Shown piece by piece: positions 17,956 through 29,165 of a stretch of DNA of 64,000 nt. This DNA comes from Methylobacter luteus IMV-B-3098 (GTDB lineage Bacteria > Pseudomonadota > Gammaproteobacteria > Methylococcales > Methylomonadaceae): NCBI RefSeq assembly GCF_000427625.1, contig NZ_KE386569.1, forward strand, positions 10,796 to 74,795, in the 5' to 3' direction. Every line of letters begins with the position of its first letter. Positions within the stretch are counted from its first letter, which is position 1. The notes beneath the pieces were generated by a model. It did no database searches and was not told the origin of the DNA. It saw only the letters and a list, made by a program, of their open reading frames with translations. The translations under genes and the position numbers were made by a program.

Positions 17956-18882
17956 ATGTTAAAACGAAATATAAACTTTTTAGGCAGACGCAAAATAGCG
18001 CTGATATTATCCAGTGTTTTGCTGATCATTTCGATCGCTTCGCTTGCCGTGCGAGGATTACAGTTGGGTATTGACTTTACCGGCGGTACGCTCGTGGAAG
18101 TAGGCTATCCGCAAACGGCCGACCTGTCGGTAGTGCGTAATTCATTAAATGAAGCTGGTTTCGGCGATGCTACCGTTCAGCATTATGGTACAACCAAGGA
18201 TGTGTTGATTCGTCTGAAAACTCATGAAGGCATCAGCGAAAAGGAATTAAGCACCAAGGTGCTGGAGGCCATCAATAAAAATGCGGCGGAATCTGCGCAA
18301 TTGCGTCGGGTTGAATTTGTAGGGCCTCAGGTTGGCGAAGAGCTGGCTCAAGATGGCGGTCTGGCGTTATTGTTTTCGATGATCGGCATTTTGATTTATG
18401 TGGCCTGGCGTTTTGAGTGGAAGTTCGCTTTGGGTTCGGTAGCTGCGCTGGTGCATGATGTGATTATCACGTTAGGCTTGTTTTCCATTTTCGGTTTGGA
18501 ATTTGATCTGACAGTATTGGCGGCGATCCTGGCACTGATCGGTTATTCGCTGAATGACACCATTGTCGTTTTTGACCGTATTCGCGAGAATTTCAGAAAA
18601 TTCAGAAAAGGCTCATCGGAAGAAATCATGAATATTTCGCTGAATGAAACGTTGAGCCGGACCATACTGACTTCTTTTACGGTCGTGCTGGTGTTGCTTG
18701 CCCTGGCATTCCTAGGCGGCGCCATTATTCATAATTTTGCGATTGCACTTTTATTCGGCGTATTTGTCGGAACGTATTCTTCCATTTTTGTCGCCAGTGC
18801 CTTGGCTTTAACTTGGGGCGTCAGCGCTGAAGACTTGATGATACCGGTAAAAGAAGGCGCGGATATCGATCAAATGCCTTAA
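17956..18882 (+). CDS. secF: Protein translocase subunit SecF
   Basis: This 308-residue partner of SecD has six membrane helices. The N-terminal helix is followed by GIDFTGGTLVEVGYP (about 37-51) and a small periplasmic domain. The C-terminal helices carry IGYSLNDTIVVFDRIRENFR (about 195-214). Normal length. It is the last gene of the tgt-yajC-secDF operon. Confidence 0.97.
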   Translation: MLKRNINFLGRRKIALILSSVLLIISIASLAVRGLQLGIDFTGGTLVEVGYPQTADLSVVRNSLNEAGFGDATVQHYGTTKDVLIRLKTHEGISEKELSTKVLEAINKNAAESAQLRRVEFVGPQVGEELAQDGGLALLFSMIGILIYVAWRFEWKFALGSVAALVHDVIITLGLFSIFGLEFDLTVLAAILALIGYSLNDTIVVFDRIRENFRKFRKGSSEEIMNISLNETLSRTILTSFTVVLVLLALAFLGGAIIHNFAIALLFGVFVGTYSSIFVASALALTWGVSAEDLMIPVKEGADIDQMP

Positions 18883-18993
18883 TGAAAACAGTATTTGACC
18901 GGCAATATTTTCAGGTATCTTCGAAATAGCCGGTCATTATCGGATATAATAAATAGTTATTAATTTTTATTTAAATTTGGAGTTTTGAAACAC

Positions 18994-19425
18994 ATGGCGA
19001 TAGAACGCACTTTTTCAATTATTAAACCTGACGCTGTAGCAAAAAATGTCATCGGCGAAATTTACAGCCGCTTTGAAAAAAACGGCTTACAAATCGTTGC
19101 CGCTAAAATGGTGCATTTAACTCAAGAACAGGCTGAAGGCTTCTACGCGGAACACAAAGAGCGCGGCTTCTTTAAAGACCTGGTGTCTTTCATGATTTCA
19201 GGTCCGGTCATGATGCAGGTATTGGAAGGTGAAAATGCGGTTCTGAAAAATCGCGAACTGATGGGCGCCACCAATCCTAAGGAAGCTGCAGCCGGCACCA
19301 TTCGCGCTGATTTCGCCAACAGCATCGACGAAAATGCCGTGCATGGCTCCGATGCGTTGGAAACAGCCAAAAGGGAAATCGCTTTCTTTTTCTCAGAAAA
19401 TGAACTCTGTGCACGTACCCGCTAA
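18994..19425 (+). CDS. ndk: Nucleoside diphosphate kinase
   Basis: The 143-residue enzyme equilibrates nucleoside di- and triphosphates through a phospho-histidine. [14 protein letters not shown] at the N-terminus and NAVHGSD containing the active-site His (about residue 117) are diagnostic. GGAG at 18979-18982 sets the ATG at 18994; an upstream in-frame TTG would add three residues. A TATAAT-like -10 lies at 18945-18950. The rlmN gene begins inside its 3' end. Confidence 0.97.
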   Translation: MAIERTFSIIKPDAVAKNVIGEIYSRFEKNGLQIVAAKMVHLTQEQAEGFYAEHKERGFFKDLVSFMISGPVMMQVLEGENAVLKNRELMGATNPKEAAAGTIRADFANSIDENAVHGSDALETAKREIAFFFSENELCARTR

Positions 19426-20512
19426 TCAAAAACGCATCAATCTGCTAGATTTCGACAGAAAAGGCCTCGCGGCTTTTTTTGTCGAGATAGGCGAGAAACC
19501 TTTCCGCGCAACGCAACTGCTTAAATGGATTTATCAGGAAGACGTCCAGGACTTCGACCTGATGACCAATTTAAGCAAATCGTTGCGCGCGTATTTAAAT
19601 GAACACTGCTGCATTGAAACGCCCGAAATCGTCGTGGAACAAATCGCTACAGACGGTACCTGCAAATGGGCGTTACAGACTCATTGCGGCAACCGAGTGG
19701 AAACGGTTTTCATTCCAGAGGAAGGGCGCGGTACGCTTTGCGTGTCTTCGCAAATTGGCTGCGCTCTGGCCTGCTCGTTTTGCTCCACGGCTCAGCAGGG
19801 TTTTAACCGTAACCTGACGACGGCTGAAATTATCGGACAGGTATTTGTCGCTCAGAAGCGCTTAGGTCCCGACAACCGCATTACCAATGTCGTCATGATG
19901 GGCATGGGTGAGCCGTTGCTGAACTTTGACAACGTCGTGGCGGCCATGAACCTGATGATGGATGATTTCGCCTACGGACTGTCCAAGCGCCGCGTCACGA
20001 TCAGCACCTCAGGCGTGGTACCAGCCATGTATCGCTTGACGGAAGTCTGCGACGTCAGCCTGGCCGTGTCGTTGCATGCCGTGACCGATGAATTGAGGGA
20101 TGAACTGGTCCCCATCAATAAAAAATATCCGCTCAAGGAGCTGATGGCAGCCTGTAGAGAAAACGTCAAGATCGCACCGCGACGCAAGATTACGTTTGAA
20201 TACGTGATGCTGGAGGGCATTAATGACTCGATGCAGGACGCGCGGGGATTGATCAAGCTATTAAAAAGCGTGCCGTCAAAACTGAATCTGATTCCGTTTA
20301 ATCCTTTTCCGAACTCTCCCTACCGGTGTTCCAGCAACGAGACGATCAACCGTTTCAGAATGCTCTTGAACGAGGCCGGGATCGTTACGACAGTCAGGCG
20401 CACACGTGGAGAGGACATTGACGCCGCTTGTGGCCAGCTGGTCGGAAAAGTAGCGGATAAAAGTCGTAGACATCTGAAAATCAAACTTGCGAGTTCCGAA
20501 CGTGCAGCCTGA
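19400..20512 (+). CDS. rlmN: Dual-specificity 23S rRNA/tRNA methyltransferase RlmN
   Basis: This 370-residue radical SAM enzyme methylates A2503 of 23S rRNA and A37 of tRNAs. The Cys motif CALACSFC (CX3CX2C, about residues 119-126) binds the 4Fe-4S cluster. [12 protein letters not shown] near 336-347 holds the second catalytic Cys. The preferred ATG at 19400 overlaps ndk by 26 bp, implying coupling; an earlier in-frame ATG at 19334 would extend far into ndk and is unlikely. The next gene starts inside its last codons. Confidence 0.95.
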   Translation: MNSVHVPANQKRINLLDFDRKGLAAFFVEIGEKPFRATQLLKWIYQEDVQDFDLMTNLSKSLRAYLNEHCCIETPEIVVEQIATDGTCKWALQTHCGNRVETVFIPEEGRGTLCVSSQIGCALACSFCSTAQQGFNRNLTTAEIIGQVFVAQKRLGPDNRITNVVMMGMGEPLLNFDNVVAAMNLMMDDFAYGLSKRRVTISTSGVVPAMYRLTEVCDVSLAVSLHAVTDELRDELVPINKKYPLKELMAACRENVKIAPRRKITFEYVMLEGINDSMQDARGLIKLLKSVPSKLNLIPFNPFPNSPYRCSSNETINRFRMLLNEAGIVTTVRRTRGEDIDAACGQLVGKVADKSRRHLKIKLASSERAA

Positions 20513-21266
20513 ATCAAGCAAAGTCATTAAGCTTTTTAGTATCATCCTGCTGACATCGGTATTGACCGCCTGCGCCGGGATGGGCGGAAAAAGCGCAAAA
20601 AATAAAGAATCCGCCGATGTCCATCTAGAGCTGGGCGTGCGCTATATGGGCATGAATAAGCTGGAACTGGCTAAAGAGAACCTGTTGGTGGCGCTGAAGA
20701 AAGACCCGGACAATGTCAAGGTGCATAATGCGCTGGCTTTTCTGTATGAAAAAATCAACCTGTATGACGAAGCCAATGATCATTATGAGACAGGGCTGAA
20801 ACTGGCGCCTGATGATCTGGGCGCGCAAAACAATTATGGTCGTTTCCTTTGCGAGCGAGGCAAGTATGAGGAGGGCGTCGCCTTATTGACCCAGGCAACC
20901 TCCACACCGTTAAATGACAGGCCGTGGATGGCGTTGACCAACCTCGGACGTTGCCAGGTCGGTATGGGGCAGCCGCAAAAAGCCGAAACTTATTTCCGGC
21001 AAGCATTGGATACAAATAAGACCTATGCGCCCGCATTGCTGGAAATGCAAAAGCTCAGCTATAAAAAAGGCGAATATTGGGCAACGAAGGGCTATTTGCA
21101 GCGCTATCTCGATGTGGCGCCTCATACGTCTGAAACCTTATGGTATGCGATGCAGGCTGAGCGTGCGCTAGGTAATCAGGAGCCGGCCGAAGAATACCGG
21201 CAGCAATTATTGGAAAAATTCCCTCTTTCGAACGAAGCAAAAAAGACCACGCCTGCTCAACGCTAA
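20502..21266 (+). CDS. pilF: Type IV pilus biogenesis/stability lipoprotein PilF (PilW)
   Basis: This 254-residue TPR lipoprotein has a lipobox LLTSVLTAC with the acylated Cys near residue 24. About six TPR motifs follow ([20 protein letters not shown] onward). PilF pilots the PilQ secretin to the outer membrane. The start is taken as GTG 20502, overlapping rlmN by 11 bp; an in-frame TTG at 20487 is possible. Position between rlmN and hisS is conserved in many gammaproteobacteria, although rodZ and ispG usually also lie here and are absent. Confidence 0.9.
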   Translation: MQPESSKVIKLFSIILLTSVLTACAGMGGKSAKNKESADVHLELGVRYMGMNKLELAKENLLVALKKDPDNVKVHNALAFLYEKINLYDEANDHYETGLKLAPDDLGAQNNYGRFLCERGKYEEGVALLTQATSTPLNDRPWMALTNLGRCQVGMGQPQKAETYFRQALDTNKTYAPALLEMQKLSYKKGEYWATKGYLQRYLDVAPHTSETLWYAMQAERALGNQEPAEEYRQQLLEKFPLSNEAKKTTPAQR

Positions 21267-21283
21267 CAGGCTCTATCATACTC

Positions 21284-22564
21284 ATGGCAAATAATATTCA
21301 AGCAATTCGCGGGATGCACGACGTGCTTCCCGAGCAGGCACCGCTCTGGCAATACGCGGAACACATCATAAGAGACGTACTCGGCGCTTATGGCTATAGT
21401 GAAATCCGGCTGCCTATCGTAGAAAAAACGGAACTTTTTAAACGCTCTATCGGCGAAGTGACTGATATTGTCGAGAAAGAAATGTATACGTTCGAAGACA
21501 GGAACGGCGACTCCTTGACGCTTCGGCCCGAAGGTACGGCTGGCTGTCTCAGGGCCTGCCTGGAGCATGGCTTGCTGCACAATCAGGTACACCGACTGTG
21601 GTATTACGGGCCTATGTATCGCCATGAACGACCGCAGAAAGGCCGCTACCGCCAGTTTTTTCAACTGGGCGTGGAAGCCTACGGCATGGCCGGCCCCGAT
21701 ATTGATGTCGAGCTGATCCTGATGATAGATCGTTTGTGGAAAAAACTCGGTATCCGCGACAAGGTCAGATTGCAGCTCAATTCGCTTGGCACGATTGCCG
21801 AGCGGGCGCTTTATCGGGAAACATTGGTCAGCTATTTCCAAGGGCATCTGGATCAGCTGGATGAGGACAGCTTGCGCCGTCTGGCAACCAACCCGTTGCG
21901 TATCCTCGATACCAAGAATCCGGCCATGAAAGAAGTAGTCGCCAATGCGCCGGAATTAATGGCTTATCTGGGCGATGACAGCCGCAATCATTTTAATATG
22001 CTGACCGCCACGCTCGATGATCTGGGTATCTCATACGAACTCAACTCCAGATTGGTGCGAGGCCTCGATTATTACGGCAAGACCGTTTTTGAATGGGTGA
22101 CCGATGAACTGGGCGCGCAGGGCACCGTTTGTGCGGGCGGCCGCTATGACAGTTTGATCGAACAATTGGGCGGCAAAGCCAATCATGCGGTCGGTTTTGC
22201 CATGGGCATGGAGCGGCTGCTGGCCTTGGTGGAAATGCTGGACACTGTCCCAGTGGCTAGACCCGTAGACGTTTATATGATCCGCGTAGGCGAAAAAGCC
22301 GAAAAGGAAGGTTTGCGTTTTGCCGAAACCATCAGGGAAGAAATTCCCGGTTTGAAGCTTCAGGTCAATTGCGGCGGCGGCAGCTTCAAAAGCCAGTTTA
22401 AAAAGGCCGATAAAATAGGCGCCGAATATGCCATCATCCTGGGCGATGATGAAGTCAGTCGCGGCGAGGTCGGTATCAAATCCCTACGGCATGAGCAAGA
22501 GCAACAGACCTTGTCCCAGCCGCAAGCCATTGCATTTTTTAAAGAGCATCTGCAATCCCGCTAG
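21284..22564 (+). CDS. hisS: Histidyl-tRNA synthetase
   Basis: The 426-residue class II synthetase has [18 protein letters not shown] at the N-terminus, motif 2 ([13 protein letters not shown], about 80-92), and the histidine-specific signatures [15 protein letters not shown] (about 257-271) and AGGRYDSL (about 284-291). A C-terminal anticodon-binding domain follows (about 330-420). Length is normal. It begins the hisS-yfgM-bamB-der block. Confidence 0.98.
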   Translation: MANNIQAIRGMHDVLPEQAPLWQYAEHIIRDVLGAYGYSEIRLPIVEKTELFKRSIGEVTDIVEKEMYTFEDRNGDSLTLRPEGTAGCLRACLEHGLLHNQVHRLWYYGPMYRHERPQKGRYRQFFQLGVEAYGMAGPDIDVELILMIDRLWKKLGIRDKVRLQLNSLGTIAERALYRETLVSYFQGHLDQLDEDSLRRLATNPLRILDTKNPAMKEVVANAPELMAYLGDDSRNHFNMLTATLDDLGISYELNSRLVRGLDYYGKTVFEWVTDELGAQGTVCAGGRYDSLIEQLGGKANHAVGFAMGMERLLALVEMLDTVPVARPVDVYMIRVGEKAEKEGLRFAETIREEIPGLKLQVNCGGGSFKSQFKKADKIGAEYAIILGDDEVSRGEVGIKSLRHEQEQQTLSQPQAIAFFKEHLQSR

Positions 22565-22632
22565 CTTCAAACAGTATCTGGCGGGCATAAAATTTTACCG
22601 TTTCCTTAATAATCACACACAAGAGAAAACAC

Positions 22633-23280
22633 GTGGCAATTTACGATACAGAAGAAGAACAGGTAGAAGCGTTAAAAAGATGGTGGAAAGAAAACGGCGT
22701 ATCGACCATTGTCGGCCTAGCAGTGGGTATCGCCCTTATTCTGGGCTGGAATTACTGGCGAAGTTATAAAAAGGAGCAGACAGCGCAAGCTTCAGCCTTA
22801 TACGATCAGTTACTGTCAGCGGCTGATACCGGCAAAAAGGAATCGGCTGAAAAACTCGCCGAACGTGCGCAAGAGGAATTCGCCAAGACGGAATATGCGT
22901 TATACAGCGGCCTGATGGAGGCAAAACTGAAGGTTCAGCAGGGCGATCTGGCTGCCGCCAGGCAGATTCTGGAAAAGCTTGCGGCAAAATCGGATGACGA
23001 ATTGAGCCATATCGCCCGAATCAGACTGGTGCGCCTGATGCTCGCGACGGGCGAATATGAGCAGGGACTACAGGTCATCAACAAGGTTGACCCGGCCTCA
23101 TCATCAGGTTTTTCAGCTAATTATGATGAATTACTGGGTGACTTATACGTCGCGTTGGATCGTCGTGATGAAGCGCGTACCTCTTATCAGAATGCGTTAA
23201 GGAATGGATCTCAGTCACCGTTGCTGCAATTTAAAATCGATGATTTGACCGCTCCAGAAATTATACAAAATCAAAAATAA
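22633..23280 (+). CDS. yfgM: YfgM-family TPR membrane protein (SecYEG ancillary)
   Basis: The 215-residue protein starts at GTG 22633. It has a cytoplasmic N-terminus beginning MAIYDTEEEQVEALKRWWKE, a membrane helix at about 23-41 (TIVGLAVGIALILGWNYW) and a periplasmic TPR-like domain. YfgM links SecYEG with periplasmic chaperones in E. coli. The stop codon overlaps the bamB start by one base (TAATG). Confidence 0.93.
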   Translation: MAIYDTEEEQVEALKRWWKENGVSTIVGLAVGIALILGWNYWRSYKKEQTAQASALYDQLLSAADTGKKESAEKLAERAQEEFAKTEYALYSGLMEAKLKVQQGDLAAARQILEKLAAKSDDELSHIARIRLVRLMLATGEYEQGLQVINKVDPASSSGFSANYDELLGDLYVALDRRDEARTSYQNALRNGSQSPLLQFKIDDLTAPEIIQNQK

Positions 23281-24473
23281 TGCGATTTATTACGCTTTTG
23301 CTGATTTGTTTCGTTTTGCCAGGTTGTGCGGCACTGACCACCGTTAATGATTCGATTTCAGGTTTAACCGATTACTTTTCGGGTGGTGAAGACAATACCG
23401 ATCCGCCGGCCGAACTAACTGAAATCACGCCTGAGATTCAGATCGAAGTGCTTTGGAAAACAAGTATTGGTGTTGGTGCGGACGAACATACGTTAAAGCT
23501 TGTTCCGGCCATTGGATCCGGAAAAATACTGGCCGCCGATAGAGAAGGGCTGGTGCAGGCCAGAGAGTTGAGTACAGGCGATCTGAGCTGGGAAACTGAA
23601 ACCGAATTTCACTTTTCCGGTGGTCCGGGTTTGGGCGCCGGTACTGTGATCCTGGGTACCAGCGATGCCGAAGTCATCGCATTAAACCTTGAAAACGGTG
23701 AAGTGCTTTGGAAAGCCGGCGTGTCCAGTGAAGTGCTTTCGGTGCCTGTCATCGACAATGGGGTTGTCGTCGTTCGAACTACGGATGGCACCGTTACCGC
23801 TCTTGACGAAAAAAGCGGCGGCAAATTGTGGAGCTATGAGCAGAGTGTGCCGGCGCTCAGCGTACGCGGAACCGGTTCATTGCTGATCAGTGGTGAGAAT
23901 GTCGTGGGCGGTTATGACAACGGCAAGCTGATCGCCTTGCGCTTGATTGATGGCAAGCATATCTGGGAAACCAGTATCGTTATTCCGGCAGGACGCTCCG
24001 AAGTTGAAAGGCTGGTCGATCTGGATGTGGATCCGATAGAAACGGATGGCGTAATTTACATCGCCAGCTACCAAGGCGGCATTGCCGCAGTCTCGGCGGT
24101 GGATGGCGAAGTGATATGGCGTAACGAGACGATTTCATCTTCTTCAGGCATGGCCAATGATTGGCGCTATTTGTATTTAACGGATTCGAAAAGCGATGTC
24201 TGGCAACTGGACCAGCGCACCGGCGCATCATTATGGAAGCAGAAAGATCTGCACCAAAGGAAACTGACAGCGCCGGCCACTTATGAAAATAATGTCGTAG
24301 TCGGTGATCTGGAAGGCTATGTGCATTGGCTTTCCACCAGTGACGGCAGGCAACTGGCCCGTGTGCACGTGACTGATAGCGCCATGGATGCCAAACCCCT
24401 CGTGGTAGATAATACCGTTTATGTTTATGCTAAAGATGGCACGCTTGCCGCTTTAAAAGCCCGGTCCTTATAA
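23280..24473 (+). CDS. bamB: Outer membrane assembly lipoprotein BamB
   Basis: This 397-residue BAM complex subunit has a lipobox ending LPGC (Cys16). An eight-bladed beta-propeller of PQQ-like repeats follows, with recurrent [15 protein letters not shown]- and [14 protein letters not shown]-type units. It is translationally coupled to yfgM and followed 1 bp later by der. Confidence 0.96.
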   Translation: MRFITLLLICFVLPGCAALTTVNDSISGLTDYFSGGEDNTDPPAELTEITPEIQIEVLWKTSIGVGADEHTLKLVPAIGSGKILAADREGLVQARELSTGDLSWETETEFHFSGGPGLGAGTVILGTSDAEVIALNLENGEVLWKAGVSSEVLSVPVIDNGVVVVRTTDGTVTALDEKSGGKLWSYEQSVPALSVRGTGSLLISGENVVGGYDNGKLIALRLIDGKHIWETSIVIPAGRSEVERLVDLDVDPIETDGVIYIASYQGGIAAVSAVDGEVIWRNETISSSSGMANDWRYLYLTDSKSDVWQLDQRTGASLWKQKDLHQRKLTAPATYENNVVVGDLEGYVHWLSTSDGRQLARVHVTDSAMDAKPLVVDNTVYVYAKDGTLAALKARSL

Positions 24474-24474
24474 A

Positions 24475-25875
24475 ATGTTACCTGTAATAGCCCTGGTTGG
24501 GCGCCCTAATGTGGGCAAATCCACACTGTTCAATTATTTAACGCGTAGCCGCGAAGCGCTGGTGGCCGATTATCCCGGCTTGACCCGGGACAGGCAGTAC
24601 GGCCGTGTCAAGCACGGCAACCGTGCTTGTCTGGTGGTCGATACCGGCGGTATCGCCGATGATGCCGAAGGCATAGACAGCTGTGCCCGAAAACAGGTGC
24701 AGGTCGCGCTCGACGAAGCCGACATCGTCTTTTTCATGGTCGATGCGCGCGAAGGGCTGAGTGCCTCCGATCAGGTGATCGCCGACATGCTCAGAAAAAT
24801 GAGCAAGCCGGTCATCCTGGTCACGAATAAGGTAGACGGCATTCATGGCGATATGGCGGCCGCCGACTTCCATTCACTGGCGCTGGGCGAGCCGGTACAA
24901 ATCGCCGCGACACATGGCCGGGGCGTACCCGAACTGTTGGCGCGCGCCGAGCAGTTGCTGCCGCCCCCCGATAAAGAGGCCGAAGATCTGCGCGACGGCA
25001 TCAGCGGTATCGGTATCGCCGTCGTCGGCCGGCCTAACGTTGGCAAATCCACACTGGTCAACCGACTATTGGGCGAAGAGCGCGTGGTTGTGTTCGATGA
25101 GCCCGGCACGACGCGCGACAGTATCTACATTCCGTTTGAGCGCAACGGCAGGAAGTTTACGCTGATCGATACGGCTGGCATGCGCAGACGGTCAAAAGTA
25201 TCCCTGGGCATTGAAAAGTTCAGCGTGATCAAATCGTTGCAGGCGATTGAAAAAGCCAATGTCGTCATTTACCTCATCGATGCCAGCGAAGGTATTACCG
25301 ACCAGGATGCGCATTTGCTGGGCCTCGTGCTGGAAGCGGGCAGAGCCCTGATTATCGGCCTGAACAAGTGGGATGGCTTAACCACGGAGCAGAAAGAAAC
25401 CGTCAAGCGGCAGATGGATGTCAAACTGTCGTTTCTGGATTTTGCTGAAAAACACCCGATCTCCGCGCTGCACGGCAGCGGCGTCGGCAAGCTGTTCGAT
25501 GTCGTGCATACCCTGTACGACTCGGCCATGCTCGACATGAGCACGCCGGCACTGACACGGATATTGAGCGAAGCGACGGCTGCGCATCAGCCGCCTTTGG
25601 TGAACGGGCGCCGGATCAAGCTCAAATATGCTCATCAGGGCGGGCGCAATCCGCCTATCGTGGTCATACACGGTGTTCAGACCGACGTGTTGCCGACTTC
25701 CTATAAGCGCTATCTAATGAACTATTTCCGTGACAAGCTGGGTCTGAAAGGAACACCTATCCGTCTGGAATTCAAATCGCCGGCCAATCCCTTTCACGGC
25801 AAGAAAAACAAACTGACCGAGCGCCAGATACAAAAACGCAAGCGGCTGGTAAAGCATACCAAAAGCAAAAAGTGA
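24475..25875 (+). CDS. der: Ribosome biogenesis GTPase Der (EngA)
   Basis: The 466-residue protein contains two tandem GTPase domains. The P-loops are [14 protein letters not shown] (about 8-21) and [15 protein letters not shown] (about 185-199), each with a DTGG/DTAG switch II. A C-terminal KH-like domain and a basic tail ([15 protein letters not shown]) follow. Der is essential for 50S maturation. It ends the hisS-yfgM-bamB-der block. Confidence 0.98.
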   Translation: MLPVIALVGRPNVGKSTLFNYLTRSREALVADYPGLTRDRQYGRVKHGNRACLVVDTGGIADDAEGIDSCARKQVQVALDEADIVFFMVDAREGLSASDQVIADMLRKMSKPVILVTNKVDGIHGDMAAADFHSLALGEPVQIAATHGRGVPELLARAEQLLPPPDKEAEDLRDGISGIGIAVVGRPNVGKSTLVNRLLGEERVVVFDEPGTTRDSIYIPFERNGRKFTLIDTAGMRRRSKVSLGIEKFSVIKSLQAIEKANVVIYLIDASEGITDQDAHLLGLVLEAGRALIIGLNKWDGLTTEQKETVKRQMDVKLSFLDFAEKHPISALHGSGVGKLFDVVHTLYDSAMLDMSTPALTRILSEATAAHQPPLVNGRRIKLKYAHQGGRNPPIVVIHGVQTDVLPTSYKRYLMNYFRDKLGLKGTPIRLEFKSPANPFHGKKNKLTERQIQKRKRLVKHTKSKK

Positions 25876-25986
25876 TGCCGGGGACTGGCATTAACGATGG
25901 CAGGCATGAACAGTTTGCTCATCAGTTTTATCGGAACGTTAAATTCGGCATGTTTTAATTGATTACCCATCTGGAGGATACAAGCC

Positions 25987-26481
25987 ATGGCTGCAATTAA
26001 GTTTCAAGGTAAACCGTTACATATATCGGGTGAATTACCCTCGGTCGGCAGCAAGGCGCCGGAGTTTAAATTGGTTAACGGCAAATTACAGGAAGTCACG
26101 CTGGCGACTTACGCGGGTAAAAAGAAAATCCTGAACATCGTGCCGAGCCTCGACACGCCCGTATGCGCTGCGTCAACGCGTAAATTCAACGAGAAAGCCT
26201 CAAAACTGGACAATACCGTCGTTCTGGTGATTTCGGCGGACCTGCCTTTTGCGCAAGCCCGCTTTTGCGAAACGGAAGGGCTGAAAAACGTGATTTCGTT
26301 GTCAACCTTCCGTTCAAGCTTTGCCAATGATTATGGCGTTTATATCACCGATACCATTCTTGCCGGTTTAACGGCCCGCGCCATTGTCATTCTTGATGAG
26401 AATGACAAAGTGATTTATACGCAGCTGGTTGATGAGGTAGCCAGCGAGCCTGATTACGAAAGCGCATTGGCAGCACTGTAG
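25987..26481 (+). CDS. tpx: Thiol peroxidase (Tpx-type peroxiredoxin)
   Basis: The 164-residue atypical 2-Cys peroxiredoxin has the peroxidatic Cys in [14 protein letters not shown] (about residue 60) and the resolving Cys in QARFCETEG (about 95). It reduces hydroperoxides with thioredoxin. GGAGG at 25972-25976 supports the start. It is monocistronic; a decayed IS630 relic begins about 30 bp after the stop. Confidence 0.95.
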   Translation: MAAIKFQGKPLHISGELPSVGSKAPEFKLVNGKLQEVTLATYAGKKKILNIVPSLDTPVCAASTRKFNEKASKLDNTVVLVISADLPFAQARFCETEGLKNVISLSTFRSSFANDYGVYITDTILAGLTARAIVILDENDKVIYTQLVDEVASEPDYESALAAL

Positions 26482-26513
26482 ATTTTAAATTTATACAAGA
26501 TTAAAAAAGATTG

Positions 26514-27063
26514 GAGCAATTTCAATTAATTAGACACGTGTTGTAGAATATCCATTGCAACAAGATGAGTCTGTATTAATCCATGCCCAAGTCCTATTCA
26601 GGAGACTTACGTGCCCGCGAGATGGAAGCTGTTGAAGCAGGAGAAAACACTTCGAACAGTGAGTTTACACTAAGGCGTCAGCCCTGCCTTGGTCTTCAAA
26701 ATGCACACTTTGTGGTGCCAACCGATGCCGTCAAAGGCCAGCCCTTTGGCGGTTCAAGCCCTCTAGACTGGAGCCTTATGAAACTGCTATCAAGGTGCAG
26801 TTAGCGGTGCAATCCATGGCACTGTATGAACTAATAGACTGATTGGAGGAGACGTCTGCCCGGGATGCATCGGTGAGTACGATGACTCGCCTGGTGCTCA
26901 GATTGGGTGCCGATATAAAAAACGATCTACGCCAGTAGCATGACTGCGACGATACGGCACGCCCCATGAAAGACTGGCAAACCAAACTGGCTCATTTTCA
27001 TGCCGACGAATGCCTGAAGATTCAGGCATTCGGGTTATATTTCTAAATAGTAGGTAAATGCTT
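26514..27063 (+). mobile_element. Decayed IS630-family element, internally deleted
   Basis: The left end GAGCAATTTC (26514-26523) and the right end GTAAATGCTT followed by TA (27064-27065) match the termini of the intact IS630 copy. The distance from left end to transposase ATG also matches (69 against 71 bp). The interior is only about 550 bp against 1033 bp, so roughly half has been lost. The orientation is opposite to the two intact copies. The right end lies three bases before the antiporter start codon at 27067. Confidence 0.75.
26583..27046 (+). pseudogene. Remnant IS630 transposase
   Basis: The reading frame starts MPKSYSGDLRA and shows QPFGGSSPLDWSLMK, both close to the intact transposase (MPKPYSEDLRS; KPFGGYRRSRLEPYE). 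It is broken by frameshifts and deletions. A fragment corresponding to RYKKT lies near 26910-26930. The C-terminal region reads FHADECLKIQAFGLYF, parallel to FQADECLNLFRHSGYV in the intact copy. The catalytic core is missing. Confidence 0.8.
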
Positions 27064-27066
27064 TAA

Positions 27067-29145
27067 ATGAATCTTGACGTCTTTTTATCCATTTTTACCT
27101 TGATGTTGATCGCATTAGGCGTGAATTTGTTGGCGATTAAAACGCGCATCCCTTATACCGTTTTGTTAGTGGTGGTCGGATCGTTATTAGTCCCCATATC
27201 TCAGGTGGAATCGCTGACTTTCATCACCCGTTTCCAGTTAACGCCCGAAGCGCTGTTTTTCGTGTTCCTGCCTATTCTTATTTTTGAATCGGCCTACAAC
27301 ATGAAATTTCGCAACGTCAAGGAAAACAAGTATTCGATGGGCATACTGGCCGTCCTGGGCTTGCTCATATCGACGATATTCATCGGTTTTGTCGGGCAAT
27401 GGGCTTTTGGACTGCTGGGCCTGGATATTCCGCTGCTGGTCACTCTGCTATTCGGCACCATCATTTCCTCAACCGACCCGGTAGCGGTTCTGTCCCTATT
27501 TAAGGAATACGGCGCGCCGCATCGTTTGACGCTGATCTTCGAAGGCGAGAGCTTGTTTAATGATGCCACGTCCTTTGCGCTGTTTCTGGTGTTTCTGGAC
27601 TTGTTCATCCATGGCTATACCGGTTTTCCAACCCTGCTGACAGGCCTTATCTCGTTCACGACCATGCTGGTCGGCGGCATCATCTTCGGTCTGTTCATGG
27701 GGTTCATGTTCTCCAAACTGATTGAACTGGTAAAAGGTAACGAACACCTGGAAATCACGCTGACCCTGCTGGTCGCGCATTTCACCTTCCTGCTGACCGA
27801 GCTGATTTCAGAGCATCTGGTGGTACTGGGCCATGAAATCCATCTGTCCTCGATTATCTCGACCCTGATCGCCTCGATGGTCATGGGCAATTACGGGCGC
27901 TTTAAAATGTCGCACGGCGTCGAGGAATACATGGATAAATTCTGGAGTTACTTCGCCTTCCTCGCCAACTCGCTGGTCTTTATCCTGATGGGGCTGATGT
28001 TCGCCAATCTTTCCATCGATTTAAAAATTGCCATTCTGCCGATTATAGCCATTATCGCCGTGGTTGCCGTGGCGCGTATCATATCCGTTTACTCGTCGAT
28101 ATCGATCATTCACGCCCTCAAACTGGAGGAAAGAATACCGCAAAGCTGGCAACAGTTATTATCCTGGGGCAGCCTGCGCGGAGCTTTGGCAATCGTGATG
28201 GTGTTGCTGATTCCGAACAACCTGAGTCTGCCCGGCTGGACTTACTCTTTCTCCATTAAAGAGTTCATTACCGCCATCACCATCGGCTGTATTTATTTCA
28301 CATTGCTGATCAAAGCCACGACGATTGGAAAAATAATCCGTTTATTAAAGATCGACTCGCTCTCCTCTCAGGAAGAGATGAGCTATCACAAAAGCAAGGC
28401 CCTGATTTACAAAGACCTGATCGACAAAATCGATGATTTATACCAACAGAAACAAATCAGCGAGCATCAGCATCAGGCCCTGTCCTCTTACTATAATGCC
28501 CTGAATCAGCAACAGCACGAACTGGCCAGACAAAATTTCGATAATTCCGACCATTTAATCGAGAACATGCTGCGCCTGTATGCGTTAGGCCTGGAAAAAG
28601 CCGCGCTGAAAGAGATTTTTCGGCGTTCGGAAATCAATGAGGCCGGCTATAAGAAAATTCTCGATATTCTGGAAATTCAGGTCGAACGGGTGGAGCACGG
28701 CAAGCAGCAGCTGACTTCACTGAACGAGCATTTCAGCGACTGGATCTATGCAAGTATTATCAACGGCATTCGCCGGGCGTTTTTTCTATCGCCCAAAGCG
28801 CCTGATCCGGAAGAAATTTATCTGTATTATCGCACGCAATACAAATTGATAACGAAAGTTATCCGTGAACTTTCCAAGCTGGAACAGTCGCATTTGAGCG
28901 AAATCTTTGATGATGAACAGGCGATAGAAAATGTCCTTTCCGTTTATCGGGCCCTGCAAGCGTGCACCGAGGAACACATGAAAGAGCAGATTCAATCCAA
29001 TCAGGCCTTACTGGAGCAGTTGAACCAACAATCGGCTGAAAGGGTGTTGCATACTTTGCAGGGCGACATACTGAAACAGCTGCACGAGGATGAAATCATC
29101 TCTCCCAAACTGTACATCTCGCTCAACAAAGAGCTGCAAGACTGA
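27067..29145 (+). CDS. CPA1-family Na+/H+ antiporter (NhaP type)
   Basis: The 692-residue protein has about 12 membrane helices in residues 1-430 and a cytosolic C-terminal extension of about 260 residues rich in charged helices. The CPA1 transport motifs are visible: STDPVAVLSLFKEYG (about 137-151) and FEGESLFNDATSFALF (about 157-172), the latter with the Asn-Asp pair of electroneutral exchangers. It expels Na+ (or K+) in exchange for protons. The start codon lies three bases beyond the end of an IS630 relic, so its ribosome binding site, a poor AGG at 27052-27054, is inside the relic. Confidence 0.88.
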   Translation: MNLDVFLSIFTLMLIALGVNLLAIKTRIPYTVLLVVVGSLLVPISQVESLTFITRFQLTPEALFFVFLPILIFESAYNMKFRNVKENKYSMGILAVLGLLISTIFIGFVGQWAFGLLGLDIPLLVTLLFGTIISSTDPVAVLSLFKEYGAPHRLTLIFEGESLFNDATSFALFLVFLDLFIHGYTGFPTLLTGLISFTTMLVGGIIFGLFMGFMFSKLIELVKGNEHLEITLTLLVAHFTFLLTELISEHLVVLGHEIHLSSIISTLIASMVMGNYGRFKMSHGVEEYMDKFWSYFAFLANSLVFILMGLMFANLSIDLKIAILPIIAIIAVVAVARIISVYSSISIIHALKLEERIPQSWQQLLSWGSLRGALAIVMVLLIPNNLSLPGWTYSFSIKEFITAITIGCIYFTLLIKATTIGKIIRLLKIDSLSSQEEMSYHKSKALIYKDLIDKIDDLYQQKQISEHQHQALSSYYNALNQQQHELARQNFDNSDHLIENMLRLYALGLEKAALKEIFRRSEINEAGYKKILDILEIQVERVEHGKQQLTSLNEHFSDWIYASIINGIRRAFFLSPKAPDPEEIYLYYRTQYKLITKVIRELSKLEQSHLSEIFDDEQAIENVLSVYRALQACTEEHMKEQIQSNQALLEQLNQQSAERVLHTLQGDILKQLHEDEIISPKLYISLNKELQD

Positions 29146-29165
29146 TATTTCCATTCCTTAAAAAT

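Noticed and set aside
18897-18935. Inverted repeat GACCGGC/GCCGGTC between secF and ndk
   Set aside because: Only a 7-bp stem with a 25-nt loop and no T tract; too weak to call a terminator or operator.
26776-26985. 69-codon minus-strand frame within the IS630 relic
   Set aside because: Antisense to decayed transposase sequence, no support.
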